From Cyclonatronum proteinivorum (GTDB lineage Bacteria; Bacteroidota; Rhodothermia; Balneolales; Cyclonatronaceae), in NCBI RefSeq assembly GCF_003353065.1, contig NZ_CP027806.1, positions 1,087,001 through 1,151,000 on the forward strand: DNA of 64,000 nucleotides, given 5' to 3'. The notes under the pieces were generated by a model. The model made no database searches. It saw only the letters and a program-made list of their open reading frames with translations, and was not told the origin of the DNA. The translations under genes were made by a program, and so were the position numbers. Below, one piece after another: positions 51,550 through 61,376 of this stretch (positions are counted from its first letter, which is position 1; every line of letters begins with the position of its first letter).

Positions 51550-52179
51550 TCAGCGGTGCAGGCGGGAGAAGATATAGTGCATTTCCCCGGCAATCTGAGC
51601 GGAGCGGGTATCGTAGGTTTGGGCTTCTGCGGGGCTGTCATCACTGGTTTTGGGGTCATCGTAGGTGACACGGGCACGGACGAGCGCACCGGGCACAATC
51701 GGGCAATTCTGATCGGCGTCGGAACAGGTCATCACCGCAATCAGTGGTTGGGTGATGGCGGGATCGTCAAGGGTTTTCGACCAGAGCTGCATGGGAGGGA
51801 CTGTATCCACATCTGCGTAACGGCAGCGGTAGCGCGGATTTTCACCATCACCCGGCTCCGCGATGTCAAAGCCGCAGCGGGACAGTGAAGCGACCGTGCG
51901 GGGGTTGCAGGCCGTGACTTCAGTGCCGGCGGATTCCATCCGGTAGGGCAGGGAGCCTTCCGTAAGCTGATACTGTACGACTTCCGCCCAGACCCGAGCG
52001 AAATGGCTGCGCCGGGAATTGTGCGTGCACACAAATACGAAGGATGGCTTCGGCTCATGACGCATGGCTTCCCGTATGCGTGCAATTTCGTCGTCTAAAT
52101 GGGCTTTGCGGTCGCCGGCAGGAAAATGTGCTGCGGCAGCTTTTTCAAGAAAAGCGGAAATGTTGGGGAGGAGTGACAT
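51550..52179 (-). CDS. ArsC-like/low-molecular-weight protein tyrosine phosphatase family protein
   Basis: 209 residues. The phosphate loop CTHNSRRS has Cys51 and Arg57 (CX5R), followed by HFARVWAEV and MESAGTEVTACNPRTV. A second Cys pair lies in MTCSDADQNCP. This looks like a thioredoxin-linked arsenate reductase or a protein phosphatase of the same fold; family members in Bacteroidota are usually annotated as protein-tyrosine-phosphatase. No arsenic transporter or regulator adjoins it. It follows the GlsB-type gene by 5 bp on the same strand, so they may be cotranscribed. Confidence 0.8.
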   Translation of the reverse strand: MSLLPNISAFLEKAAAAHFPAGDRKAHLDDEIARIREAMRHEPKPSFVFVCTHNSRRSHFARVWAEVVQYQLTEGSLPYRMESAGTEVTACNPRTVASLSRCGFDIAEPGDGENPRYRCRYADVDTVPPMQLWSKTLDDPAITQPLIAVMTCSDADQNCPIVPGALVRARVTYDDPKTSDDSPAEAQTYDTRSAQIAGEMHYIFSRLHR

Positions 52180-52184
52180 GTGAA

Positions 52185-52457
52185 TTATTTTTTACCGGTG
52201 AGGAGGCTCAGGATCGTGACAAAAACAACGGAACCGATGATGGACCAGATGACCGGAAACGATTCGCCCCCAATGGTGAAGGTGAACAGTTCCGGCAGGT
52301 TGAGCGTCCGGCTCATCCATGAGCCGATCAGCGCGCCGATGAATCCGAGTACGATCGACACTACGCAACCGCCCTTGGATGTGCCGGCAATGGACTGACC
52401 GATGGAGCCGCATACGCCGGCAACGAGAAGAAGGAAGATGAATTCGAATAAGCCCAT
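52185..52457 (-). CDS. GlsB/YeaQ/YmgE family small stress-response membrane protein
   Basis: 90 residues with three membrane helices. The Gly-rich family motif IAGTSKGGCVVSIVLGFIGALIGSWM is at residues 23-48, and the protein ends LLTGKK. Such proteins are inner-membrane proteins linked to envelope stress; mechanism unknown. It lies 24 bp downstream of the nucleotidyltransferase gene and 5 bp upstream of the ArsC-like gene. Confidence 0.88.
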   Translation of the reverse strand: MGLFEFIFLLLVAGVCGSIGQSIAGTSKGGCVVSIVLGFIGALIGSWMSRTLNLPELFTFTIGGESFPVIWSIIGSVVFVTILSLLTGKK

Positions 52458-52481
52458 GGATAAAATATTTCGTGTGAAAAG

Positions 52482-53483
52482 TTAAGCGAAACCTACCAGT
52501 GAATGGTCTCCGATGTGCAGGCTTCCATTAAAGTCTTTGACTTTCGCCAGTACACCCACAGAGCTGTTGTTGAGGGAAACCTGCTCTGCCTGTGCCTGTT
52601 CGTTGAGGATACTGTTCTGAATCGTACTGTTGCGCACAACAGCTCCCCGTTCAATCACGGCGTTGGGTCCTATGGTGCTGTTTTCGAGGACGACATCCGG
52701 GCCTATGAAAACCGGCTCATGGATGGTGCAGCCGCTGTGTTGTACAGTTTCGGGATCTGTTGCGCTGGTTTTGAGGACATGAAAGGTGGTGTCGAGCCAG
52801 TTTTGGATGGTGCCGCAGTCGAGCCACTCCTGCACCGTAGCGGGACGGAAAACTTTGCCCTGCGACAAAAGGGCTTCAATGGCGTCGGTGAGTTCATATT
52901 CACCCCGCGGACTCTTGAGGTCGTTTTCGACAATGTTGATGAGTTCGTCCCGCAGGCCTTCCCCTTCCTTAAAATAGTATACCCCTATAATGGCGTGTTT
53001 TGAAACCGGCTCCTGGGGCTTTTCCACAAAGCCGGTGATACGCCCTTCTTCCATGAGCGCAACGCCGAAGCTCTGGTAGTTTTCCACTTCCTTGAGCCAA
53101 ATGGCGGCGTCGGCTTCTTCGACCCGAACAATGCCGTCTGTGTTGAAGAGGGTGTCGGCGAAGGCGACGATGACTTCGCCCTGCATGGAGTCTTTTGCGC
53201 AGTAAACGGCATGTGCGGTGCCAAGGGCCTGGTGCTGATAATAAATACTGCCTTTGGCATTAAACCGCTGTGCCATGTCGCGCAGCTGCTGCTCTACGGC
53301 AGCGCCAAAATCGCCCAAAACGAAGGCAATTTCTTCAATGGGTTTTTCAAGGGTTTCGCTAAAGGTCTTCACAATACGCTCAACCATCATGGTGCCGGCG
53401 ATAGGGAGCAAGGGTTTGGGCGTGGTATGCGTGTGCGGGCGCAGCCGGGTGCCGCGGCCCGCCATAGGTATAATAAGCTTCAT
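52482..53483 (-). CDS. Sugar-1-phosphate nucleotidyltransferase
   Basis: 333 residues. The nucleotide-binding signature is PMAGRGTRLRPHTHTTPKPL at residues 6-25, followed by HQALGTAHAVYCAKD and EKPQEP. The C-terminal 90 residues have the left-handed beta-helix hexapeptide pattern (IHEPVFIGPDVVLENSTIGPNAVIERGAVVRNS). It makes an NDP-sugar for envelope polysaccharide; substrate (glucose, glucosamine or other) cannot be told. It is divergent from the membrane Mur ligase gene across 176 bp, and the two may share regulation. Confidence 0.88.
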   Translation of the reverse strand: MKLIIPMAGRGTRLRPHTHTTPKPLLPIAGTMMVERIVKTFSETLEKPIEEIAFVLGDFGAAVEQQLRDMAQRFNAKGSIYYQHQALGTAHAVYCAKDSMQGEVIVAFADTLFNTDGIVRVEEADAAIWLKEVENYQSFGVALMEEGRITGFVEKPQEPVSKHAIIGVYYFKEGEGLRDELINIVENDLKSPRGEYELTDAIEALLSQGKVFRPATVQEWLDCGTIQNWLDTTFHVLKTSATDPETVQHSGCTIHEPVFIGPDVVLENSTIGPNAVIERGAVVRNSTIQNSILNEQAQAEQVSLNNSSVGVLAKVKDFNGSLHIGDHSLVGFA

Positions 53484-53659
53484 TGGAGGATTTGAATGGC
53501 GGTTTATAAATGCGCCGAAAGATAGCGGATGTTGCTATCTTTCGCGAATGCAATCCCGCAGGCCCCATCAGCACCCGGCAACGATACGCTGCCTGTGCGG
53601 GTTGGCAGGTTCGAACGCCTGATTTTTGACACCCGGAATACACCCAACCGATTCTCCTT

Positions 53660-55294
53660 TTGATCTATTTCATCTTTGTAGAGCTTCTCATTTTTGCGTT
53701 TTTAATGGTTGTGCTTCGGCACAGCTTCATGCGGGCCAAACATTTCCTGCATGTTTTCCAGCAACTCGGATACAAAATGCCGGAATACTGGAAGTACATT
53801 AAGGGAAATCAGCTGGGGGCTTTTGTGGTAACGGCGCACCTGTTTGCCGTGCCGCTGTTTCTGCTCAGTTTTGTGGAATCGCGCTTTACGGTTACGGCCT
53901 ACGCGCTGTTGGTTAGCATTTTCGGGATTGGCTTTTTTCTGCCTACGGCTTACATCCGCGCGCAGCGTCCGAAGAAGCCGCTGGTTTTTACACCGCGACT
54001 GAAGCGGCTCTTTGCAACCGTTGCAGTATTGTATGTAGTACTTGTACTTGCCGGAAGCCTGCCTGCCTGGCAGTTCCGGGTTCTGCTGCCGGATGTGACC
54101 ATTCTCGCACTCGTTTGGGTGCTGGCTGATATGCTGACCCCGCTTTTTGTGCTGTTTGCCGCGTCGCTGATGAAGCCGGTGGAAAACCGCATTCAGGAAG
54201 GCTTTAAGCACAAGGCACGGCAAAAACTGGCGCAAATGCGCGATCTAAGAATCATCGGGATTACGGGCAGTTACGGCAAAACGTCGGTTAAATTCATGAT
54301 CAAAACCCTGCTCGAAGAACGCTTCAGCGTATGTGCAACGCCGGGCAGTTTTAATACGCCTATGGGAATCTGCAAGGTGATTAACGGCGATCTTGAAGCC
54401 CATCATCAGGTGCTGGTGCTGGAAATGGGTGCCCGGCACCGGGGGAATATTAAGGAGCTGTGTGATATTGCGAGTCCGCACATTGCGGTGATTTCCAATG
54501 TCGGCAAGGCGCACCTTGAGAGCTTTGGCTCGCAGGAAATCATTGCCAAAACAAAGGGCGAGCTGCTGCTCAACAGCCGCCCTGACGCTACCGCTGTGCT
54601 GAACTCGGATGATCCGCTGGTGATGGGCATGCCGCGGCGGCAAAGCACGACGGTGATCCCTGCCGGACTTGAATCCGGGATTTTTGTGGTGGATGATGTG
54701 CGTTACGGGCGCGAAGGCTGCACCTTCACCCTTACCCTGAAGGAAACCGGAGAAAGCGCGACCGTCACAACCCGCCTGCTGGGTGAGCATACGATCCGCA
54801 ATCTTATGCTGGCGTTTGGGGTAGGGCACCATTTTGGTCTCCGGCTGCAAACCATGGCGCTGGCTGCCGCACGTATTGAACCGGTCGAGCACCGTCTTGA
54901 GCTCAAACCCGCGGGCGACATCACCATTATTGATGATGCCTTCAACTCAAATCCCATTGGGGCCAAAAATGCGGTTGATGTGCTCGCGCAGTTTATGGAC
55001 GGACGGCGGTTCATCATTACGCCGGGTATGGTTGAGCTGGGGGAGGAGGAGGAAGCCGAAAACCGCGCCTTTGGCCGGCATATAGGGGAATCGGGCATTG
55101 AGGGGGTGTATCTCGTCGGGCCGAAGCGTACCCGTCCGATTTATGAGGGTTTAACGGAAGCCGGCTATGCAGAAGACAAGATCAAAGTTTTTGAATCCTT
55201 TTTCGATGCGCGCGATTATATGAATGCCACCAAACAGCCGGGAGATGTGGTCCTGCTCGAAAACGATCTGCCGGACGTGTACAACGAAAGCTGA
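53660..55294 (+). CDS. Membrane-anchored Mur ligase family protein (MurF-like)
   Basis: 544 residues from a TTG at 53660; the first ATG is at 53705 and would cut the first membrane helix. Residues 1-170 hold about five membrane helices in place of the UDP-binding domain of MurF. Then follows an ATP-dependent amide ligase: P-loop GITGSYGKTSVKF (residues 201-213), TPGSFNTPMG, VLEMGARHRGNI, HNLMLAFGVG-like RNLMLAFGVG and DDAFNSNP. It should join an amino acid or dipeptide to a carboxylate on a membrane-bound or lipid-linked precursor. Not a normal soluble MurF, so the substrate is open. Confidence 0.8.
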   Translation: MIYFIFVELLIFAFLMVVLRHSFMRAKHFLHVFQQLGYKMPEYWKYIKGNQLGAFVVTAHLFAVPLFLLSFVESRFTVTAYALLVSIFGIGFFLPTAYIRAQRPKKPLVFTPRLKRLFATVAVLYVVLVLAGSLPAWQFRVLLPDVTILALVWVLADMLTPLFVLFAASLMKPVENRIQEGFKHKARQKLAQMRDLRIIGITGSYGKTSVKFMIKTLLEERFSVCATPGSFNTPMGICKVINGDLEAHHQVLVLEMGARHRGNIKELCDIASPHIAVISNVGKAHLESFGSQEIIAKTKGELLLNSRPDATAVLNSDDPLVMGMPRRQSTTVIPAGLESGIFVVDDVRYGREGCTFTLTLKETGESATVTTRLLGEHTIRNLMLAFGVGHHFGLRLQTMALAAARIEPVEHRLELKPAGDITIIDDAFNSNPIGAKNAVDVLAQFMDGRRFIITPGMVELGEEEEAENRAFGRHIGESGIEGVYLVGPKRTRPIYEGLTEAGYAEDKIKVFESFFDARDYMNATKQPGDVVLLENDLPDVYNES

Positions 55295-55470
55295 CAGCAC
55301 CCGTGCAGCTCACGCGATCAGGAAACGCGGTTTGTTTAATGGAGGGAAGACCGCTCACCATCAGGCGAGGAGTTCGCCCGTGTAAACCTGAGCACCTGTA
55401 ACAGGATGGCATTTATATCCAAAATAAAATCAGTGCCATATTCTGAAACCGAAACACTGACATACTGAAA

Positions 55471-55557
55471 AAAAAGCAAGGCGCCCTGAGACCGATTTGG
55501 TATGCCCTGAACCAGCTTTGCACCCCTGATCCTCACGGAGTTTCCCCCAAAAAAAAC
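55471..55557 (+). repeat. Dispersed 84-89 bp intergenic repeat, copy F
   Basis: It begins AAAAAGCAAGGCGCCCTG, contains CGATTTGG, and ends CCTGATCCTCACGGAGTTTC followed by CCCCAAAAAAAA. It sits in the convergent spacer between the Mur ligase and permease genes and ends 6 bp before the permease stop. Confidence 0.85.
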
Positions 55558-55563
55558 GGGACG

Positions 55564-56796
55564 CTATTCGTAGCGGAGTCCGTCGGCGATTTCGATTTGG
55601 GAGGCGCGTTTTGCGGGGTAGAGGCTGGCAATGAGGCAGAGGAGGAGGCTTCCGGTGAGCACGAGGGCGAGGTCGCTGTAGGCAAGTACGACCGGGTAGG
55701 CGTCGATTACGAAGGACTCGGCACCGAACATTTTGACCATGCCAAAGCGCTCCTGTAACAGGGTGAGGGTGACGCCAACAGTGCCGCCGAGTCCGCAGCC
55801 GATGAGGCCGATGATAAGGCCCTGTTTGAGGAAGATGGCGCGGATATCAGCCGGGGTGAAGCCTATGCTACGCAGCATGGCGATGTCTTTGGTTTTTTGG
55901 ATGACGATCATGGTGAGCGAGCCCACAATGTTGAGCACGGCTACGAGCACGATTATCATAAGGATGATGTAGGCGCCCCACTTTTCGAGGTTCATCACGT
56001 CGTAGAGGGCGCGCTGCAGGTCGAACCAGGTGCGGACGCTGTAGTCCGGGCCGAGGGCGGCTTCGAGGCGGGCTTTGACGGCGTCGGCCTGCCGGTAGTC
56101 GGCAAGCTGCAGGTCAACCCCGCTGATGGCGCCGCGCATGTTGAACAGGCGCTGTGCGGCGGCCATTTCGATGAACATGGGGGCGTCGTCCTGCGGCTGA
56201 ATGAGCTGATAGGTGCCGCGTACATCGAAGGTGAAGTTGCGCGGTCCGGAAAACTGTGTGAGGCTTCGCTGAATGGATTCGGCGCTGGTGAGGCGGAGGT
56301 CGCCGCCGTAATCGAGGCCGAGTCGGGAGCGTTTTTGCCGGCTCATGAGCACACCGGGCCGCCTGTTGCTTATGCCGAGGTCGAAAGGGCCGTCCGGGAA
56401 AAAGGTTTCGAGTTCGAACATGCGGCTGAAGGCTTCGGTTTCGACACCCCGTATGCGGGCAACTTTGAAGTCCCCGCCACGCAGGGCGACGAGCGCTTTG
56501 CCTTCCACAAATGGGGAAACGACCTGAATTTCCGGAATGCCGGCAAGGGCTTCACGGTGATGGTCATCCCAGGTGAGCGACCTGCCGGTGGCGGATTCAA
56601 TCCGGATATCGGGATCCTGCGCCATCATCCATCCTTTCACCAGGTCAAAAAAACCGTTGAATACCGACAGCACAATGATGAGTAGCGCGGTGCCCAGCGT
56701 AACCCCCGAAATGCTGATGAGTGTGAGCACGGAAACGAGGGAGATTTTCTTTTTGGAGAACAGGTAGCGTCGGGCAATGAGGGAGGTGGCCTTCAT
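55564..56796 (-). CDS. LolC/LolE-type ABC transporter permease
   Basis: 410 residues from the ATG at 56796; a start at 56892 adds 32 residues of poor quality. MKATSLIARRYLFSKKKISLVSVLT is the typical start of LolC/E, with membrane helix 1 at residues 20-45. A periplasmic MacB-like domain (50-275) and three C-terminal helices (YIILMIIVLVAVLNIVGSL, LIIGLIGCGLGGTVG, LVLTGSLLLCLIASLYPAKRAS) follow. In Lol systems it extracts lipoproteins from the inner membrane. No LolD ATPase adjoins it. The many lipoproteins in the window are plausible clients. Confidence 0.88.
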   Translation of the reverse strand: MKATSLIARRYLFSKKKISLVSVLTLISISGVTLGTALLIIVLSVFNGFFDLVKGWMMAQDPDIRIESATGRSLTWDDHHREALAGIPEIQVVSPFVEGKALVALRGGDFKVARIRGVETEAFSRMFELETFFPDGPFDLGISNRRPGVLMSRQKRSRLGLDYGGDLRLTSAESIQRSLTQFSGPRNFTFDVRGTYQLIQPQDDAPMFIEMAAAQRLFNMRGAISGVDLQLADYRQADAVKARLEAALGPDYSVRTWFDLQRALYDVMNLEKWGAYIILMIIVLVAVLNIVGSLTMIVIQKTKDIAMLRSIGFTPADIRAIFLKQGLIIGLIGCGLGGTVGVTLTLLQERFGMVKMFGAESFVIDAYPVVLAYSDLALVLTGSLLLCLIASLYPAKRASQIEIADGLRYE

Positions 56797-56986
56797 TCGG
56801 GATGGAAAAGTCGGGGGGATAAAAAGGTGATGAACACGGGGAAAGGCTGCGCCGGGGAAAAACGCTGTTTCGGAAGCGTACGGGTTTACCAAAACGGCTT
56901 ATGCCGCCATAAATTAGCCCTAAAGGAATTCAGGCTAAATTCGTATTTTATAGGTTACATATTTTATACACAAAAACATATTCAAA

Positions 56987-59188
56987 TTGGAAAGCAAGTT
57001 CACCAACACAGACGAGGCGAATGCCTTAATCTACGGGAATCACGGCAACCCGTTTTCATTTTTGGGATTTCATGAAGCCGTACAGGGAAAAAAAAAGGGT
57101 TTACTTGTAAGGGTTTTCAAGCCTGGTACAGAATCGGTTGTGCTGATTGAGCGCGCGAAGAACAAGCGTCACAGCATGGATAAAATTGCCGATGATGGTT
57201 TGTATGAGCTGTTTTTTCCGCGCTGCAAAAACAGGTTTGCCTATCAGCTGGAGCTTAGCTGGCCGGGCGGAAATACGGAAGTGGTCGAAGATGCGTACCG
57301 TTTTGGTAGCCTGATCAGTGATTTTGACCTTCAGCTTTGGGGCGAGGGCAATCACAGCCGCGCGTATGAAGTGCTTGGCGCACACGTGAAAGAGGTGGAC
57401 GGCGTACAGGGCGTGCACTTTGTGGTCTGCGCTCCTTCCGCCAGCCGTGTGAGTGTGGTGGGACCGTTCAATAACTGGGACGGCCGCCTGTACCCCATGC
57501 GTAAGCTATTTGATCAGGGTTTGTGGGAGCTGTTTGTGCCCGCTATGGAATCAGGTGCTGTTTATAAGTATGAGATAAAGGCACAGGGCAACCCGCTTCC
57601 GTTTCTGAAGGCCGATCCTTACGGATTCGCTTCCGAAAAGCGACCTAAAACAGCTTCCATTGTTTCGGATATTTCCGGATTCAGCTGGGATGATGACGAA
57701 TGGGTGAAGGCCCGCGATCAGCGTTTTGAAAAGCCCATGAGCATTTATGAAGTTCACCTGGGTTCGTGGAAGCGGCATTTAAGTACGAATGAGTTTTACA
57801 CCTACCGCGAGCTGGCTGAGTCGCTCATCCCCTACGTGAAGGATCTGGGCTACACGCATATTGAGTTACTACCAATTTCTGAGCACCCCTACGATCCTTC
57901 CTGGGGCTATCAGGTTACCGGGTATTATGCGCCGACCAGCCGTTTCGGCAGCCCGGAAGATTTTGCATTCTTTGTGAATGAATGCCACAAAAACGACATC
58001 GGCGTTATTCTCGACTGGGTACCGGCGCACTTCACCAAGGATGATCACGGTTTGCGTCAGTTCGACGGCACGGCCTTGTATGAGCATGAGGATCCGCGTC
58101 AGGGGGAGCACAAAGACTGGGGGACCAAGATTTTCAACTTCGGCCGCAGTGAGGTCAAAAATTTCCTGATTTCCAACGCGGTCTTCTGGATTGACAAGTA
58201 TCACATCGACGGATTGCGCGTGGACGCGGTGGCTTCCATGCTGTATCTGGATTATTCCCGTGAGGAAGGACAGTGGGTACCCAACAAATACGGCGGTCGT
58301 GAAAACCTGGAAGCTATTGATTTCCTGAAGCGCTTCAATGAAGTCGTTCATCAGGAATTTCCCGGTGTGATTACGCTGGCCGAGGAATCGACATCCTGGC
58401 CGCTGGTCTCTAAACCCACCTATGTGGGCGGTTTGGGCTTCGACTACAAATGGAACATGGGCTGGATGAACGACACGCTGAAGTATTTCGAGACAGATCC
58501 GATCTACAGGCGCTATCATCACAATCAGCTCACGTTCTCCTTCATCTATGCCTTCACGGAGAACTTCGTGCTGCCGTTCAGCCATGATGAGGTCGTTCAC
58601 ATGAAGCGCTCCATGCTGGATAAAATGCCCGGCGATGTCTGGCAGAAGTTTGCCAATCTCCGCGCGCTCTACACCTATATGATGGGACACCCCGGCAAAA
58701 AGCTCCTGTTTATGGGCGGTGAATTCGGGCAGTGGAGCGAGTGGAATGAAGCCAAAGAGCTGAACTGGTCGCTTACGGGCATGGATAAACACAGCGGTCT
58801 TCTGAAGATGACGGCCGACCTGAACAAGCTCTATCAGACCGAACGCGCGCTACACGAGGTGGACTTTGACTGGGCCGGTTTTGAGTGGATTGATTTTTCC
58901 GATGTGGATAACAGCATTCTGGCCTTTATCCGGCAGGCAAAGGACAAGGAAGAATTCATTGTCTGTGTGTACAACTTCACGCCTGTTTTCCATCGCAGCT
59001 ATGTATTCGGGGTGCCGGAAGCCGGCGTTTATAAAACCATCTTCAACTCGGATTCCGAGTACTATGGTGGCAGCAATAAAGGTCTCGATACGGTACAGTC
59101 TGTGCCCGGAGAATGGCATGGCAAGCCCCATCATATCCAAATTGAAGTACCGCCGCTATCCGGTGTTATGATGAAACTCGTGAAATAA
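56987..59188 (+). CDS. glgB: 1,4-alpha-glucan branching enzyme
   Basis: 733 residues from a TTG; no ATG is suitable. CBM48-type N-terminal modules (about 1-220) precede a GH13 barrel with catalytic Asp413 in [10 protein letters not shown], Glu466 in LAEESTSWP and Asp534 in [24 protein letters not shown] and the all-beta C-terminal domain are normal for GlgB. It makes alpha-1,6 branches in glycogen. malQ follows after a terminator and 250 bp, so the two are not a tight operon. Confidence 0.95.
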   Translation: MESKFTNTDEANALIYGNHGNPFSFLGFHEAVQGKKKGLLVRVFKPGTESVVLIERAKNKRHSMDKIADDGLYELFFPRCKNRFAYQLELSWPGGNTEVVEDAYRFGSLISDFDLQLWGEGNHSRAYEVLGAHVKEVDGVQGVHFVVCAPSASRVSVVGPFNNWDGRLYPMRKLFDQGLWELFVPAMESGAVYKYEIKAQGNPLPFLKADPYGFASEKRPKTASIVSDISGFSWDDDEWVKARDQRFEKPMSIYEVHLGSWKRHLSTNEFYTYRELAESLIPYVKDLGYTHIELLPISEHPYDPSWGYQVTGYYAPTSRFGSPEDFAFFVNECHKNDIGVILDWVPAHFTKDDHGLRQFDGTALYEHEDPRQGEHKDWGTKIFNFGRSEVKNFLISNAVFWIDKYHIDGLRVDAVASMLYLDYSREEGQWVPNKYGGRENLEAIDFLKRFNEVVHQEFPGVITLAEESTSWPLVSKPTYVGGLGFDYKWNMGWMNDTLKYFETDPIYRRYHHNQLTFSFIYAFTENFVLPFSHDEVVHMKRSMLDKMPGDVWQKFANLRALYTYMMGHPGKKLLFMGGEFGQWSEWNEAKELNWSLTGMDKHSGLLKMTADLNKLYQTERALHEVDFDWAGFEWIDFSDVDNSILAFIRQAKDKEEFIVCVYNFTPVFHRSYVFGVPEAGVYKTIFNSDSEYYGGSNKGLDTVQSVPGEWHGKPHHIQIEVPPLSGVMMKLVK

Positions 59189-59205
59189 GGAACCCGCTTT
59201 AACAG

Positions 59206-59234
59206 CCTTGCTGTGCCTGTAGCGCGCAGCAAGG
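59206..59234 (+). terminator. Rho-independent terminator of glgB
   Basis: CCTTGCTG and CAGCAAGG form the stem, followed by TTTTTTTA. It begins 17 bp after the glgB stop codon. Confidence 0.9.
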
Positions 59235-59438
59235 TTTTTTTATGCTCAGATTCACCCCGCAGTATGCAGGTCCGTTGTGGCCTACATTAGTATAGCTGCG
59301 GGTGATGTGTCCGGGGCATGATGGGGCGCTCTTCCTTAAAAAATATTCCGGAAGGAGTCCCGAGAGCGGGCGGTTCCGTGAGGGGATTTAATTTTATTTT
59401 AACCTACTTTCAAAAAAAGAACAAAAAAACCATACGCT

Positions 59439-60989
59439 ATGAAATTTAATCGTGCAAGCGGTGTGCTGGTTCACCCTACATCCTTTCCGTCCAACTACGG
59501 GATGGGTGATCTGGGACATGCCGCGAAATTATTTCTCGACTTCCTGATTGAAACCAGACAGTCGATCTGGCAGATTTTGCCACTCGGGCCAACAGGCTAC
59601 GGCAACTCGCCCTATGCAAGCTATTCGGCTTTTGCCGGAAATCCGTATCTGATCAGCCCTGATGTGCTGGTAAGCAAAGGCTTGCTGACGCAGGCTGAAG
59701 CGCATGAAGCATTCCTGCCGCAAACCACGCAGGCCGACTACGACAGTGCAATGCAGCGCAAGAATGAGCTTTTTCAAAAAGCACATGCACGTTTTGAGGA
59801 AGCCAACGGAAAAGACGGCGGCAAGGAAATGCGCGCATTTGCGCGAAAAAACAGCTACTGGCTGAAAGATTACTGCCTGTTTATGGCCTGCCTTGAGCAC
59901 CACGAATTCCGTCCCTGGAATACCTGGGAGGAAGGGATTGCCCTTCGTAAGCCATCTGCGCTAAAGTCATGGGAAAAGAAACTGTCTGACCGGATCCGCT
60001 ACTACCGCTGGGTGCAGTTCGAGTTTTACAATCAGTGGCTTGCCGTTCGTGAATACGCCAACGCAAACCGGATTCAGGTAATCGGGGATATCCCCATTTT
60101 TGTGGATCACAACAGTGCCGATGTTTGGGCACACCCCGAATTTTTTGAGGTGGATGAGCGGGGCAACCGCAAGCTTGTTGCAGGCGTGCCGCCGGATTAT
60201 TTTAGCGAAACCGGTCAGCTATGGGGCAACCCCTTATATAAGTGGAAGGCGCTTAAAAACGATGGTTACACCTGGTGGATTAAGCGATTTGAGCAAATGA
60301 TGGTGCTTACCGACGCCATTCGCGTAGATCATTTCCGTGGATTCGACGCCTACTGGGAAGTGCAGGCCGACGCGCCCAACGCAATGAAAGGACGCTGGGT
60401 GAAAGGTCCCGGTAAAGATCTTTTTGATACCATTTACAAGCATTTCGGCGAGCTCCCGATTATTGCCGAGGATCTTGGGATGATAACCAAAGAGGTCGTA
60501 GAGCTGCGCGACTACTATAATTTACCGGGCATGAAAATCCTGCAGTTTGCCTGGAATGATAATTCCGGCAACGGTTTCCTGCCGCACAACTATGATACAA
60601 GCAACTGCGTGGTGTACACCGGCACGCACGATAACGATACGAGCCGCGGCTGGTACATGCAGGCTTCCTCCCTTGAACAGCACCGTTTGCGGGAGTACAC
60701 CCGTTCAGCCTGTGATCAGCCGGAAAAAGAGCTTATTCGCCTGGCCATGCTGTCGAATGCAGATATGGCTATCTTTCCGCTTCAGGATCTTATGGGTCTG
60801 GGAACCGAGCACCGCATGAACTTCCCCGGCACGGCTACCGGAAACTGGGGCTGGCGTTTCACCGCTGAAATGCTGCATGCTATCGACAAAGGGTTTCTTC
60901 TGCACCTGGTAAATATTGCCAATCGGGATCCGCAGCTTGGTCTCACCGACGCCAACCTGATTGAGCTGGAACCGGAAGAGGCAAATTGA
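59439..60989 (+). CDS. malQ: 4-alpha-glucanotransferase
   Basis: 516 residues of GH77. ASGVLVHPTSFPSNYGMGDLG at the start, WQILPLGPTGYGNSPY, the nucleophile segment DAIRVDHFRGFDAYW, the acid/base in PIIAEDLGMITKEV and YTGTHDNDT are all present. The enzyme transfers maltosyl units between glucans during maltodextrin or glycogen turnover. It is followed by its own terminator. The leader has an A-rich segment (AAAAAAAGAACAAAAAAACC) and no Shine-Dalgarno. Confidence 0.95.
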   Translation: MKFNRASGVLVHPTSFPSNYGMGDLGHAAKLFLDFLIETRQSIWQILPLGPTGYGNSPYASYSAFAGNPYLISPDVLVSKGLLTQAEAHEAFLPQTTQADYDSAMQRKNELFQKAHARFEEANGKDGGKEMRAFARKNSYWLKDYCLFMACLEHHEFRPWNTWEEGIALRKPSALKSWEKKLSDRIRYYRWVQFEFYNQWLAVREYANANRIQVIGDIPIFVDHNSADVWAHPEFFEVDERGNRKLVAGVPPDYFSETGQLWGNPLYKWKALKNDGYTWWIKRFEQMMVLTDAIRVDHFRGFDAYWEVQADAPNAMKGRWVKGPGKDLFDTIYKHFGELPIIAEDLGMITKEVVELRDYYNLPGMKILQFAWNDNSGNGFLPHNYDTSNCVVYTGTHDNDTSRGWYMQASSLEQHRLREYTRSACDQPEKELIRLAMLSNADMAIFPLQDLMGLGTEHRMNFPGTATGNWGWRFTAEMLHAIDKGFLLHLVNIANRDPQLGLTDANLIELEPEEAN

Positions 60990-61376
60990 CCTTTAACGCA
61001 TAAGTCAAATTCCTTATATTGAAAGCTTAACCAAAATCTGCCATGCCGCTGACGGGTGGCAGATTCTTTTTTTGTGCCGGGCTGCAAACAGCTACTGTTT
61101 GGTTTTCAGCCTGCAAGCACAGTTCCGATCTAATCAAAACAAGCCTTTTTGATTTTGTTTGCCGGCAAACCTTTGGTTTTCAAATGCACTACAAGCCCTG
61201 ACTCCTGTGTGATGGTAAGGTTTAAACAACCCTTAACAAGAACCGGCGGAAAACCGGTGCTTCACAACTCATTCACAGGAAAGCGATCCTGAATCGTTCA
61301 ACAAACCGTGCAGGTTTAGCTAAAGTGTCGCTGCAAATTTAATCACCCTGTAATCAAGTAACATTATTTCAGCCCT
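60990..61376. other. Spacer between malQ and the GT5-only gene
   Basis: It holds the malQ terminator (61035-61065) and about 300 bp of leader for the following gene. No further gene or repeat was seen. Confidence 0.65.
61035..61065 (+). terminator. Rho-independent terminator of malQ
   Basis: AATCTGCCA and TGGCAGATT form a perfect 9 bp stem, followed by CTTTTTTT. Confidence 0.9.

Noticed and set aside
53603-53628. T-arm-like string GGCAGGTTCGAACGCCTG suggesting a tRNA
   Set aside because: The stem pairs only as CAGG/CCTG around an 8-base loop, and no acceptor, D or anticodon arms can be built around it.
56797-56892. Longer start for the LolC/E-type permease
   Set aside because: The 32 extra residues (with PFIPPTFPS) do not fit the family start MKATSLIARRY.
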